NCBI GenBank assembly: GCA_024699715.1
Contig: JANPRD010000005.1
Span: 1 to 64,000 of the forward strand
Direction: 5' to 3'
DNA: 64,000 nucleotides
Source: Candidatus Methanophagales archaeon
GTDB taxonomy: Archaea > Halobacteriota > Syntropharchaeia > Alkanophagales > Methanospirareceae
Below are positions 9,148 to 17,824 of this stretch, in pieces. Made by a program: the position numbers and the translations under genes. How positions within the stretch are numbered: position 1 is the first letter of the stretch; the number at the start of each line of letters is the position of its first letter. The notes below the pieces were generated by a model that was not told the DNA's origin, ran no database searches, and worked only from the letters and a program-made list of their open reading frames with translations.

Positions 9148-10407
9148 ATGGACTGGAGCAAGCTAGCGGGGAAGCGAGTATTCATTGAGACATTTGGATG
9201 CACTGCGAATATAGGCGACGAGATGCGTATGCGAGCAATTCTTAAGGAGCGAGGCTGCGAGCTCGTGAAGCACGAGAGAGATGCGGATGTGCTTATCGTC
9301 AATACTTGCATCGTCACGAAGCGCACTGAACTGAATGTGTTGAAGCGCTTGCGTGAGTTGAAACGCTTTCAGGACGAGAGCAACGGGAAGAAGCGAATAA
9401 TTGTTGCGGGATGCATGCCCGCTGCGCTTCCAGAGCTTGTTCGTGAGGTTTTAGGAGATTCCGCTGAAATGCTCACGCCTTCAGAGCTCGGAGACGAACT
9501 CTCGCTTGATTTCTCAGGCGTGATAGGAATCGTCCCCATAGCGCAAGGATGCGTATGCAGATGCAAATACTGCATCGTGAAACTCGCAAGAGGAAATCTA
9601 CGCAGTTTCAACGCTGAGAAAATAAGAGAAGCGGTTGCCAGCCTCTTGAGAAGGGGAGCAAAAGAAATAAGAATAACCGCACAAGACTGCAGCGCTTACG
9701 GCTGGGACTTCAATGCTTCATCGGTGAGGCTACCTCAATTGCTGCGCATGCTCACCTCTCTGCGAGGAGATTTCAGAATAAGAGTGGGAATGATGAATCC
9801 TTTCACGATGCTTCCACTATTGGATGACATTTTAGATGCTTTTACGAGCGAGAAAGTGTTTAAATTTTTTCATGTTCCCGTGCAGTCAGGCTCAGACAAG
9901 GTTTTAAGAGACATGAACAGATGCTATAAAGTTGCAGATTTCGTTGAAATTGTTGATAAAATCCGTTCAATGTTTGAATATTGCACGATTTCCACAGATT
10001 TCATTATAGGTTATCCTACGGAGACATGGGAGGACTTCCTCGCATCGTTGAGGCTGCTTGAGCGAGTGCGTGCAGAGAAAGTGAATATAACGAGATTTTC
10101 GCCTCGCCCCGGGACGGATGCTGCAAAATTGAAAGATATGCTTGAGCGAGAGAAGAAGCGTCGCTCTCGCATTTTCTCAGAAGCATACAGAAGAATCGCA
10201 TACGAGCAGAACAAGGCTCTTGAGGGTCGCATTTTTGAAGTGCTTGTCACCGAGCGTGGAAAGAAAGGTGGCGTCGTCGCTCGTGACCCCGCCTACAGAA
10301 CGGTCATTCTCAAGGATGAAATACCTCTCGGCTCTTTCTGCGATGTTCGTGTGAGAGAGGCGAGAAGCACTTACCTGCTCGGCGAAGTCCTCGCAACAGG
10401 CGAGTGA
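9148..10407 (+). CDS. tRNA N6-threonylcarbamoyladenosine methylthiotransferase (archaeal CDKAL1/MtaB type)
   Basis: Radical SAM methylthiotransferase that converts t6A to ms2t6A at tRNA position 37. Three N-terminal cluster cysteines (C18, C54, C89) bind the second 4Fe-4S cluster, and the SAM cluster motif is C135-x3-C139-x2-C142. A C-terminal TRAM-like segment (GRIFEVLVTERGKKGG) would bind RNA. The length of 419 residues is typical of the archaeal group. It stands alone between the IS scar and the rhomboid gene. Confidence 0.92.
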   Translation: MDWSKLAGKRVFIETFGCTANIGDEMRMRAILKERGCELVKHERDADVLIVNTCIVTKRTELNVLKRLRELKRFQDESNGKKRIIVAGCMPAALPELVREVLGDSAEMLTPSELGDELSLDFSGVIGIVPIAQGCVCRCKYCIVKLARGNLRSFNAEKIREAVASLLRRGAKEIRITAQDCSAYGWDFNASSVRLPQLLRMLTSLRGDFRIRVGMMNPFTMLPLLDDILDAFTSEKVFKFFHVPVQSGSDKVLRDMNRCYKVADFVEIVDKIRSMFEYCTISTDFIIGYPTETWEDFLASLRLLERVRAEKVNITRFSPRPGTDAAKLKDMLEREKKRRSRIFSEAYRRIAYEQNKALEGRIFEVLVTERGKKGGVVARDPAYRTVILKDEIPLGSFCDVRVREARSTYLLGEVLATGE

Positions 10408-10495
10408 TGTCGCTGCCTCCTCTGCCAACGCCAACCCTAACAAACGCAAACCCCAACATTTAACTTCCCTCGCTTCTCACTCCTTCTTGTTTGAC

Positions 10496-11313
10496 ATGGC
10501 TCGTTGCGTGATTTGCGGGAAGCGAGCGGTTCGCAGATGCGAGTTCTGTGGTGATGCGCTCTGTGAGGAGCATCTTCCGCCTGAAAAGCATTACTGCATC
10601 GCTTACAAACCCGCTTCCACCGCTGCTGAGGGGGGCTTTGAAAGCGTTGAAGGCGTTGAAGGCGTTGAAGGCTTGAAGGCGTCGGGGGTAGGAGGAGGGG
10701 GGCGAGGAGTCCAATCGCAAGTGCGAATCTTGGCATTTTCATAAATAATTTCTCCCTACTTCTGCTTATTCTCATCAGTATTTCATTCATATTGCAACTT
10801 TTAATCCCAAATTACACTAACTTACTCATTTTAAATCCTTTGAATGTGCAGGAAAGACCATGGACTCTCGTAACTCACATATTTTTGCATGCAAGCTTTG
10901 AGCATTTCTTCATTAACATGCTTTTTCTTGCGTTTTTTGCACCTGTTTTGGAGCGAGCAGTCGGCAGTAGAAATTTTCTTGCGGTCTTCTTCCTTTCAGG
11001 CATCGCTGCAGGCGTCGGCTGGTGCTTGACATCGCAGAGTCCCGTTTTGGGAGCGAGCGGGGCGTTATGCGGCGTCTTCGGAGCACTTGCGGTGCTTATG
11101 CCTCGCATGCGTGTCTATTTCTTCTTCTTTCTGCCGATGGAGATGTGGCTCGCAGCCATTTTATTTGCACTCTACGACTTCTTCTTTGCATTCTCCGGTG
11201 ACCATATTGCGCACACCGCCCACCTCTCAGGTCTTTTCTTTGGCATGCTCGCAGGCGTCATGCTGCGGGAAAAGGCAAGAAGCGTCGGCGGAGGCTTCAG
11301 AAGAGGATTCTAA
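10496..11313 (+). CDS. Rhomboid intramembrane protease with N-terminal zinc finger, frameshifted
   Basis: The first part (to 10744) has an AN1-like zinc finger, MARCVICGKRAVRRCEFCG...CEEHLPPEKHYC. The second part is a six-helix rhomboid with HASFEHFFINM, the catalytic serine in LGASGALCG and the catalytic histidine in HTAHLSGLFF. Reading the rhomboid frame upstream of its listed TTG gives a clear first membrane helix, so both halves belong to one gene joined through a Gly-rich linker. The frame is lost in 10640-10705, where 9-bp repeats (TTGAAGGCG) and a run of six G occur. It would be membrane-embedded with the finger in the cytoplasm. Confidence 0.85.
10636..10676 (+). repeat. 9-bp tandem repeat inside the rhomboid linker
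   Basis: GTTGAAGGC is repeated three times, followed by a shortened unit and then a G-rich tract with six G in a row. It lies exactly where the zinc-finger and rhomboid frames part company, so slippage here, biological or technical, can explain the frame change. Confidence 0.7.
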
Positions 11314-11525
11314 CTCTTCTTACGCTTGTGCCGCTCCCCTCCTCTTTCTCTGCACTCTCTCCACACTCTCCACTCTTCTCTCACTCTCCGCACGCTCCCC
11401 ACATATTAAAACCAAAAATGATTTTAATACTTATATCAGAAATAAGAAGCATCTCAAAATTGATAAGGATGCGAGAGCGTGGGAGTGCGTGAGCGTGTGC
11501 GTTTCTGGGGGGGATGAGGGGGGAT

Positions 11526-12206
11526 ATGGATGCGGAGACGATATTTTCGTTGAGGAAGCTTGCATTGCTCGGTGCGATGGAGCAGCCGATAAAATTGTCA
11601 GCAGCATCTTTCTCGGAGACGCTGAAATCCTCTGTGCAGACGGCTGCGAGACGCCTTCAAGAGATGGAGCGAGAAGGTCTGATTTACCGAAGAATCATGG
11701 TGGACGGGCAGTGGGTGATGCTCACTCGTCGTGGAATAGATGTGCTTAAGGCGGAATGCCAAGAGTATCGTCAAATATTCTTCGCAAAGACGAACTTGGA
11801 GGTGGAGCTCGTAGGTAAAGTCATTACAGGTCTCGGCGAAGGCAAATACTACACGACGCTTGAAGGCTACAAAAGGCAGTTCAAGCGTAAGCTCGGCTTC
11901 TTTCCCTTTCCGGGCACGCTAAACATCAAGTTGGATGCCCGCAGTATTGAGGCGAGAAGAATGCTTGATTTCGCAAATGCAATCAGAATTGAAGGCTTCA
12001 AGACGCCTAAACGCACATTCGGCGGTGGTAGATGCTACCCCTGTGAAATACTACACGAGCGTGCAAAGGGCATACGCAGCTTCGTGATTATCCCAGAAAG
12101 GACGCACTACCCCGACGACATCATCGAAATCATCTCTCCGGTCTTCCTGCGTAAAGAACTGCAGTTGAATGACGGCGACTACCTCGCACTCCGAGTGAAA
12201 GTGTGA
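11526..12206 (+). CDS. ribK: CTP-dependent riboflavin kinase with winged-helix regulator domain
   Basis: Archaeal RibK (DUF120) phosphorylates riboflavin to FMN using CTP. Residues 1-85 form a winged helix-turn-helix (SSVQTAARRLQEMEREGLIYRR), as in homologues that self-regulate. The kinase domain follows with GEGKYYTTLEGYKRQF, FPGTLNIKL and the C-terminal FVIIPERTHYPDDIIEIISP. Length is normal. ATG 11526 follows a G-rich Shine-Dalgarno-like run and is preferred over 11514. ribB follows after about 140 bp of repetitive DNA, a likely riboflavin operon. Confidence 0.93.
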   Translation: MDAETIFSLRKLALLGAMEQPIKLSAASFSETLKSSVQTAARRLQEMEREGLIYRRIMVDGQWVMLTRRGIDVLKAECQEYRQIFFAKTNLEVELVGKVITGLGEGKYYTTLEGYKRQFKRKLGFFPFPGTLNIKLDARSIEARRMLDFANAIRIEGFKTPKRTFGGGRCYPCEILHERAKGIRSFVIIPERTHYPDDIIEIISPVFLRKELQLNDGDYLALRVKV

Positions 12207-12330
12207 GCGGTGCGTGCATGCAGACACCAGTGCGCAGAGTGCATGTGTGGAGTGTGTGGTATGAGATGTGCGGTGTGGCGGTGTAAGGTGTGAGATGTGC
12301 GGTGTGAGGTGTGAGATGAGAGTTCGTTGG
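12207..12330 (+). repeat. Imperfect GTGTGAGATGTGCG repeats between ribK and ribB
   Basis: The gap contains about three imperfect copies of GGTGTGAGATGTGCGGTGTG in strongly purine/GT-biased sequence. No reading frame or RNA gene is supported. Similar low-complexity spacers recur elsewhere in the window. Confidence 0.7.
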
Positions 12331-12342
12331 GAGGGATGAGAA

Positions 12343-13092
12343 ATGTTGCCAGCATCGGTGAAGAAGGGAGCGGAGGATTTTCGTAAGGGAAGAGTGGTGT
12401 TAATCTACGATGCAGACGACAGGGAGGGCGAGACAGACCTTGCGATGCCGGCATTTTCAGTCTCGTGGAAGGATGTCGCCTTTTTTCGTAAGAGGGGCGG
12501 TGGGCTGATTTGTGTTGCGATTCATCCGTTAGCTGCGGAGAAGCTCGGTCTGCCGTTTGTGAGCGATGTGATGCGTTGCGCATCGGAGAAGTTTCCATCG
12601 TTGAGAGGTCTCGTGGAGGAAGAGGGCGACATTCCCTACGACAGACGCTCTTCTTTCTCGCTCTGGGTGAACCACCGTGAGACATTCACAGGCATCACGG
12701 ACAGAGACAGGGCACTGACAATAAACCGCATAGGCAGGGCGGTTGAGCGAGTTCTTGCGGGTCTGCCCTACGATTTCTGCGATGAATTCCGCACACCCGG
12801 GCATGTCGCAATACTTCGTGCTGCTGACGGTCTGCTTGAAGAGCGTTGCGGTCAGACGGAGCTTTCCGTTGCTCTGGCACTGCTCGCAGGCATTCCTCCA
12901 GCGGTGGCAATATGCGAGATGCTTGACGAAAAGACGGGAAGGGCGCTACCTAAAGAGGAGGCACGCTCTTTCGCAGAAGCAAACAACATCGCCTTCATTC
13001 AGGGCGAAGAAATAAAAATTGCGTTTGAAAAAATGTATCCTTCACACGCATATCTATACACACTTCTTAATGAAAATGTTCATTCTATATAA
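12343..13092 (+). CDS. ribB: 3,4-dihydroxy-2-butanone 4-phosphate synthase
   Basis: Makes the four-carbon precursor of riboflavin from ribulose 5-phosphate. Diagnostic motifs are VVLIYDADDREGETDLAMPA near the N-terminus (acidic metal/substrate loop), GGLICVAI, the TGITDRDRA-type segment and the GHVAILRAADG segment. At 249 residues it is a typical stand-alone archaeal RibB. GGAGGGATGAG precedes the ATG. The stop codon lies inside a hairpin followed by a T-run, a likely terminator. Confidence 0.95.
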   Translation: MLPASVKKGAEDFRKGRVVLIYDADDREGETDLAMPAFSVSWKDVAFFRKRGGGLICVAIHPLAAEKLGLPFVSDVMRCASEKFPSLRGLVEEEGDIPYDRRSSFSLWVNHRETFTGITDRDRALTINRIGRAVERVLAGLPYDFCDEFRTPGHVAILRAADGLLEERCGQTELSVALALLAGIPPAVAICEMLDEKTGRALPKEEARSFAEANNIAFIQGEEIKIAFEKMYPSHAYLYTLLNENVHSI

Positions 13093-13121
13093 TAGAATGT
13101 GTTAAAATACTAATTTTTTTT
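13081..13121 (+). terminator. Hairpin plus T-run after ribB
   Basis: CATTCTAT and ATAGAATG (13081-13099) form a perfect 8-bp stem with a 3-nt loop spanning the ribB stop. About 14 bp later comes a run of eight T. Archaeal termination mainly needs the T-tract, and the hairpin may add to it. Confidence 0.5.
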
Positions 13122-13188
13122 ATTATTAAAAGGCGAGAAAGGTCAAATAGAGGAATCCATGCTGCTTTCTGCATTGCCTGCTGCGATT

Positions 13189-13431
13189 TTATTTCCGTAT
13201 GTTCTGTATTAGCTCAGGCAGTTGCGAATTCTTTCTCGTCATCGCAGATACTATTTCGGAGAGGAGGACGAATATCGCCTGCTTATGCTCTTCCTTGCTG
13301 CGATGCACTTGGAACGGCGAAATACCCAGCGACTCATAACGCACAAAGTCGCAAGCCAAGCCGTTCTGCTCGCAGAACTCCTTCAACTGCGCTAAAAGCA
13401 TGTGCAAGTGGATTATCTCCTCCTTTCTCAT
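13189..13431 (-). CDS. UPF0058 family protein
   Basis: An 80-residue protein with the archaeal UPF0058 signature: KEEIIHLHMLLAQLKEF at the start and SPFQVHRSKEEHKQAIFVLLSEI in the middle. The family is widespread in euryarchaea, is helical, and has no proven function. A TATA-like AATTTAAATATT lies about 25-30 bp before the ATG, so the mRNA is probably leaderless. It is convergent with ribB. Confidence 0.85.
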   Translation of the reverse strand: MRKEEIIHLHMLLAQLKEFCEQNGLACDFVRYESLGISPFQVHRSKEEHKQAIFVLLSEIVSAMTRKNSQLPELIQNIRK

Positions 13432-13452
13432 CGCTTTCGTGATGCGTTCTCA

Positions 13453-13466
13453 TAATATTTAAATTT
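13453..13466 (-). promoter_or_regulatory. TATA box for the UPF0058 gene
   Basis: AAATTTAAATATTA on the minus strand is centred about 28 bp before the ATG at 13431. That is the normal archaeal TATA-to-start-site distance, implying a leaderless transcript. Confidence 0.5.
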
Positions 13467-13564
13467 TGCCTACAATAATTATGTGCGGGCGAGGCGGTGT
13501 GGTGGTGCGGCGGGCGTGCGTGTGCGTAGTGACGATGTGTGTGCGTGTGTGTGCGATGTGTGGT

Positions 13565-13649
13565 GCCGCTGTAGCTCAGTGGAAGAGCGGCTGACTCGTA
13601 AGGTCGCCGGGAAATCAGCAGGTCGTGGGTTCAAATCCCACCAGCGGCT
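13565..13649 (+). tRNA. tRNA-Thr(CGT) with a 13-nt intron
   Basis: Acceptor stem GCCGCTG/CAGCGGC, D arm GCTC/GAGC, T arm GTGGG-TTCAAAT-CCCAC and discriminator T all fit. The anticodon stem is GCTGA/TCAGC, and it closes only if 13 nt after position 37 (13601-13613) are removed. That leaves loop CTCGTAA with anticodon CGT (Thr) and a 72-nt mature tRNA. The exon-intron borders form a textbook bulge-helix-bulge: CTCG pairs with CGGG in a 4-bp helix flanked by the 3-nt bulges TAA and AAA. U73 is normal for archaeal tRNA-Thr. A T-rich tract follows. Confidence 0.92.
13601..13613 (+). other. Archaeal tRNA intron (bulge-helix-bulge)
   Basis: AGGTCGCCGGGAA lies between positions 37 and 38, the canonical site. 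Cutting between the second and third nucleotide of each 3-nt bulge gives exactly this 13-nt segment. The inner part can pair only as GG/CC around TCG, so it is a very small intron. Confidence 0.85.
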
Positions 13650-13662
13650 TTATTTTTTTAAT
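13650..13662 (+). terminator. T-rich tract after tRNA-Thr
   Basis: TATTTTTTTAATT follows directly after the tRNA 3' end. A T-run of this kind is a sufficient archaeal terminator. Confidence 0.45.
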
Positions 13663-13738
13663 TAAAGGGCGAGGAAGTAGAGAGAAGGCGAGGCAGCAAA
13701 AGGCAAAAGCGGTGGTGGTGAGTTGAGAGGTGTCGTCG

Positions 13739-15322
13739 GTGTCTGCTAAAGAGGTCTCTTTTCCGAGGGATTTGCCCCGCAAGTCAGAATTTAGCGAGTG
13801 GTATTCGGAGGTCTTGTGGCGTGCTGAAATCGTGGACACGAGGTATCCCGTGAAGGGCGTTTGCGTTTGGTATCCATTCGGCTTCAAACTCCGAAACCTG
13901 ATTTACGGCATTCTCCGCTCACTGCTTGACGAAAGCGGGCATCAGGAGGCACTCTTCCCCCTCTTAATCCCAAGAAGCGAGTTATTGAAGGAGGAAAAGC
14001 ATATAAAAGGGTTTGAAGGCGAGGTTTTTTGGGTCACAAGAGGGGGATTTGAGGAATTAGAGATGCCTTTAGCGCTCCGTCCAACTTCAGAAACAGCAAT
14101 TTACCCCATGTTCAACCTCTGGATTCGCTCTCACAGAGATTTACCCATTCGCATTTACCAAATAGTGAATGTTTTTCGCTACGAGACGAAGCACACTCGC
14201 CCTTTAATCCGAGTTCGTGAGATTACTTCGTTCAAGGAGGCTCACACCGCACACGCAACTCGTGAGGACGCAGAGAGGCAAGTGAGAACCGCAGTAGAGA
14301 TTTACAAGCAATTTTTTGAGCGGCTTGCAGTGCCTTTTGTTGTTACGAAGCGACCTGATTGGGACAAATTTCCCGGTGCTGAATACACTATTGCGTTTGA
14401 CACGCTCATGCCTGACGGAAGAACGATGCAAATTGCGACCATTCACATGCTCGGAGAGAATTTCTCACGCACTTTTGACATCACTTTTGAGGATGCAGAC
14501 GGCACTCGCAAGTTCGTCCAGCAAACATGCTACGGCATCTCTGAAAGATGCGTCGCAGCAGTAATCGCAATTCACGGCGACGACCACGGATTAGTCCTAC
14601 CGCCTGAAGTCGCACCCGTTCAAGTCGTTGTCGTGCCTATTCTGTTCTCAAAGGCTTCAACAGCACAAACAACACAAACACACTCGCAGTCTTCACAAGG
14701 CTCTTCTTCTGAGCAGAGCATTTCTGCAAAGGAGCAAGAAGCTTCAGATGCGGAAAGCACGAACAAGAGGGTGCTTGAGGTGAGCCGTTCGGTGTGCGAG
14801 GCGCTGAAGAGTGCGGGGATTCGTGTTGTTTTAGACGATTCAGAAGAGCGACCGGGTGCGAAGTTCTACAAGTGGGAGATGAGGGGCGTCCCGCTGCGTA
14901 TTGAAATAGGACCGAGGGACTTGCAGGCGGAGCGGTGCGTGCTTGTCAAGCGGAACGACTTTCAAAGGATAGCAGTGAATATTGAGCGTGTTGTGCCTGT
15001 CGTAAGGGAAACGCTCTCGCAGATTCACGCAGAGATGCGGGAGAAGGCGTGGCGAAAATTCGCAGAAAGAATGCACATCGTAAGAGCTTCGGGAGCAGAG
15101 GAGGACGGCGAGACTGTGCTTCAGGAGATGAGTGCGAGGGTCTCTGAAGGAGGGGGCATATTCTCCGTTTTCATCTGCGATAGCGAGGACTGCGGACGGC
15201 GGGTGAAAGAGACAGCGGGCGTCAGTGTTCTCGGCGAGCCCTGCGAAGAGCAGAATGAAATTGCGAAATGTATTATTTGTTCAAAAGATTGTAGTAGGAA
15301 ATATGTTGCGAAGGCGTATTAA
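13739..15322 (+). CDS. proS: Prolyl-tRNA synthetase (archaeal/eukaryotic type)
   Basis: Class II synthetase charging tRNA-Pro. Seen are FEELEMPLALRPTSETAIYPMF (motif 2 region), REITSFKEAHTAHAT, YTIAFDTLMPDGRTMQIATIH, the HGDDHGLVLPP motif-3 region and a C-terminal Cys set (CDSEDCG, CIICSKDC) of the zinc-binding tail. An unusual Ser/Gln/Thr-rich insert of about 40 residues (TAQTTQTHSQSSQ...) separates the catalytic and anticodon-binding domains. The track start is GTG 13730; GTG 13739 has a better placed GAGAGGTG site. Confidence 0.95.
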   Translation: MSAKEVSFPRDLPRKSEFSEWYSEVLWRAEIVDTRYPVKGVCVWYPFGFKLRNLIYGILRSLLDESGHQEALFPLLIPRSELLKEEKHIKGFEGEVFWVTRGGFEELEMPLALRPTSETAIYPMFNLWIRSHRDLPIRIYQIVNVFRYETKHTRPLIRVREITSFKEAHTAHATREDAERQVRTAVEIYKQFFERLAVPFVVTKRPDWDKFPGAEYTIAFDTLMPDGRTMQIATIHMLGENFSRTFDITFEDADGTRKFVQQTCYGISERCVAAVIAIHGDDHGLVLPPEVAPVQVVVVPILFSKASTAQTTQTHSQSSQGSSSEQSISAKEQEASDAESTNKRVLEVSRSVCEALKSAGIRVVLDDSEERPGAKFYKWEMRGVPLRIEIGPRDLQAERCVLVKRNDFQRIAVNIERVVPVVRETLSQIHAEMREKAWRKFAERMHIVRASGAEEDGETVLQEMSARVSEGGGIFSVFICDSEDCGRRVKETAGVSVLGEPCEEQNEIAKCIICSKDCSRKYVAKAY

Positions 15323-15390
15323 TGTTTTGTATTTCGCACTGCTCTTTTCCCTTCGCTTTTGAAAGCAGGCATGTGCGAAAAAAACCGAAA

Positions 15391-15398
15391 GATTTAAA
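15391..15398 (+). promoter_or_regulatory. TATA box for the double-SIS gene
   Basis: GATTTAAA lies about 30 bp before ATG 15425. No ribosome site precedes that ATG, so a leaderless transcript is likely. Confidence 0.45.
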
Positions 15399-15424
15399 GT
15401 AGGCTTGCTTGCAGCACAGATGCG

Positions 15425-16681
15425 ATGGGCGTAGGAAGGGGGGAGCGTCGGGGCTTCAGATACATAAGTCGTGTGGTAGAGAATGTGAAGCGTGTGCGAG
15501 AATCGGATTTGAGGGCGATTTACGAGGATTTAAGCGAAGCAGACTGCATTATTCTCGTGGGCGAAGGTCGCTCTCAAGGCGCTCTTTTCATCGGCATGGG
15601 TCAAATAAACAAAACGGTTCGCACCGTTGAGGATATTGACTTTCCCGGGAGGAACATCTTGGATGCTGCTCCGAAGTTGGAGCGAATGCACGGAAAAATC
15701 GTCGTTCTTGTGAATTCAGGTAGCGGAGAGACACCCATTCCTAAGATTGTGGCACAACAACTCGCAGAATACATAGAGAAGACGCACAGTGAGAAGTTCA
15801 AAATAGATGCAATCGTTTCAAATCCGAAATCTTCAGTCGGAGAAATTGCGAAGAGCTTCGGCTCCGTAGTCGTCCTCGCAGGTAGAGACGGCGAAAGCGG
15901 AAAGCGTAAGAGGAGCGGAAGCGGCGAAGACAGCACTCGCAACTCAACCGCAGATGCAGGCGTAGCGAGAGTGGCGAGGGAAAAGGGCGATGCCCGTGAG
16001 GATGGAAAGAAGGGGGAAGAAAAGGAAGACGAGGAAGAAGAGGAAGCGGACATCCTTGAGAGTGGCATAATGAACGACATTTACGAGCTCGGAAGCCTGC
16101 TGATTCTTCAGAAAATAAAGGAATGCATAAATGAAGGGGAGGGATTTGAGTGCTTGACGGCGGCGATAAATGAAGAGGCGAGAGCAATTAGAGAAGTTGT
16201 GAGCGATTTCATTCGTTGCGAGCTTTATGGCGACATCATTGACGAGCTTGAGCGGAGGAATCGCATAATTATCGGCGGTTTTGGACCTGCGAGGCATGTT
16301 GCGATGATGACTGCGATAAGACTTCAGCATGTGAAGCGTGCAATCGGCGACGATGCTTATCTCGCAGGACCCTTCGCACCGAGACCCCGTGCTGGAGACA
16401 TCCTATTCCTCATCTCTTGGAGCGGTGAGACGCTTCCTTTGCTTGAGTGGTGTAGAAAGCACAAAGAAATCGGCGGCTCCGTTTATTCAATCGTCGGAAA
16501 TTATTCAACGCTTGCCGAGCAATCAAAAAGCTTCAGACTGAATGCACCCGTGAGTGTCTTCTACGAGAGAGCCACTTTCGCCCTCTCACCACTGCCTCTA
16601 CACCTCGTTGAGCGCCTCAGAGAGCGGGGCTTCGAACTCCCTGAATACATCATGCGTTGGTTCCACTCTATTATGCAGTGA
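15425..16681 (+). CDS. Tandem SIS-domain (phosphosugar-binding) protein
   Basis: Two sugar isomerase (SIS) folds in one chain. The first has ILVGEGRSQGALFIGMG and VLVNSGSGETPIP, the second IIIGGFGPARHVAMMTAIR and LISWSGETLPLLEW. SIS modules bind phosphosugars in isomerases and regulators, and the SGSGET/SWSGET loops are the phosphate-binding Ser/Thr clusters. Between them is a very acidic low-complexity linker (about residues 155-205, Glu/Asp/Lys-rich). It resembles 6-phospho-3-hexuloisomerase-type proteins, but the double architecture leaves the substrate open. 418 residues. Confidence 0.8.
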   Translation: MGVGRGERRGFRYISRVVENVKRVRESDLRAIYEDLSEADCIILVGEGRSQGALFIGMGQINKTVRTVEDIDFPGRNILDAAPKLERMHGKIVVLVNSGSGETPIPKIVAQQLAEYIEKTHSEKFKIDAIVSNPKSSVGEIAKSFGSVVVLAGRDGESGKRKRSGSGEDSTRNSTADAGVARVAREKGDAREDGKKGEEKEDEEEEEADILESGIMNDIYELGSLLILQKIKECINEGEGFECLTAAINEEARAIREVVSDFIRCELYGDIIDELERRNRIIIGGFGPARHVAMMTAIRLQHVKRAIGDDAYLAGPFAPRPRAGDILFLISWSGETLPLLEWCRKHKEIGGSVYSIVGNYSTLAEQSKSFRLNAPVSVFYERATFALSPLPLHLVERLRERGFELPEYIMRWFHSIMQ

Positions 16682-16826
16682 AAGACAATCATTTCGTAAT
16701 CACTGGAATTTCACGACCCTCTGCTCTTAAGATTCTTGTGTGGATTGCACATATAACTAAGGGGAAGTGAAATAGAAAAAGAAGCTCTGAGGAAAGAAAA
16801 ATGGACAGCTTTACCCAATTATCCAT

Positions 16827-17246
16827 TTGACATCATTTGACATAGTTCACATAAGAGTTCCTTTGGACAATAGGTCGCGTTCTGATGTTGAGCTGAAGGA
16901 GTTATTTCTCCGAGTATTTGTCAACTATGCTCCTCTCAAATACATTATATGGAGCAAGAAGGAAAAAGAGGCGGGGATTGAAACTGAGAAGGAAAGAGAA
17001 GTGGAGCTTGAGCTCTCCACTTGGAATACAGAAAATTTTGTTTTCCGTAAGAACTCTAAAGGAGAGCTAGATTTTTACATACATTTTCCTCCATATGTGG
17101 ATACAAGAAGCTCGGAGATTAAATTGAAATTGATCGGGTATGCTGTCTTTGATTCGCCATTCGGTGAATTCACCAAAAAAATAATTATTGAAACTAAAAT
17201 CGCCAAAGAAGATTGGAAGCCCAGAATAAAACATGTTGTCTTCTGA
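16827..17246 (+). CDS. Hypothetical beta-rich protein
   Basis: 139 residues with no family I recognise. Alternating hydrophobic strands (IVHIRVPLDN, LKLIGYAVFDSPFG, IIIETKIAKEDW) suggest a small beta-sandwich. The listed start is TTG. A nearby ATG at 16801 with a GAGGAAAG site is in another frame and stops after nine codons beside a 10-bp direct duplication (CATTTGACAT twice), so the 5' end may be damaged. Base composition is more AT-rich than the neighbours. Confidence 0.5.
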   Translation: MTSFDIVHIRVPLDNRSRSDVELKELFLRVFVNYAPLKYIIWSKKEKEAGIETEKEREVELELSTWNTENFVFRKNSKGELDFYIHFPPYVDTRSSEIKLKLIGYAVFDSPFGEFTKKIIIETKIAKEDWKPRIKHVVF

Positions 17247-17278
17247 AATATCACAGATGTTAAAAGCGAAGGAAAGCA

Positions 17279-17824
17279 TTAATATTTCAAAGCAATAGGG
17301 GTTTTTCCATGCTTCACACGCTCTCCTTCACGCACAATCACATTGAAATTCGGAGGAATGCACACATCCACTCTTGAACCGAAGCATATTTTGCCGATTA
17401 TTTCGCCCTTCTCAACGGATTGACCCTCATTCACATAGCAAATTATCTTTCTTGTGAAGAAGCCTGCGATTTGAATCACACGAATGTCGCCGAAATCTGT
17501 GCTTATTTCTATTGTATTCCGCCTGTTTGATGCACTTCTGCGTAGAAATGCGGGCTTGAAACCCCCTTCTTCGTATTTAATCTGCTTAATGATGCCACTT
17601 AGCGGTGCGACGGTGACATGCGGGCTGTGAAGAGGCATGAAAATAGAGATGCTTCTTTCGGTTGCGAGCATCACCTTCCCACTTGCGGGAGAGACCATGA
17701 CTTCATCTGAAGAGCTGCTGACGCTTTGAATGCTTCTTTTCCCTTTCATGTTCATGCTAAGCCTGATGCATTCAAGCATTTGAGACGATTCATGTTCATT
17801 TTGCTTAACGCTCACGGAAGCCAT
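17279..17824 (-). CDS. asd: Archaetidylserine decarboxylase proenzyme (PSD-A type)
   Basis: Short pyruvoyl-dependent decarboxylase that turns archaetidylserine into archaetidylethanolamine at the membrane. Motifs are VSPASGKVM, the metal or lipid-site [16 protein letters not shown], and near the C-terminus the self-cleavage site FGS in CFGSRVDV, where the new Ser becomes the pyruvoyl group. The family length of about 200 residues fits. ATG 17824 overlaps the last codons of pcm, so translation is probably coupled; the track start at 17899 would overlap pcm by nearly 100 bp. Confidence 0.85.
   Translation of the reverse strand: MASVSVKQNEHESSQMLECIRLSMNMKGKRSIQSVSSSSDEVMVSPASGKVMLATERSISIFMPLHSPHVTVAPLSGIIKQIKYEEGGFKPAFLRRSASNRRNTIEISTDFGDIRVIQIAGFFTRKIICYVNEGQSVEKGEIIGKICFGSRVDVCIPPNFNVIVREGERVKHGKTPIALKY

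Noticed and set aside
11087-11749. 220-residue plus-strand ORF spanning the rhomboid end and ribK start
   Set aside because: Out of frame with both real genes and of shadow-like composition.
15601-16330. Long minus-strand ORFs opposite the SIS gene
   Set aside because: They are shadows of the acidic linker and conserved SIS frame, with no recognisable protein.
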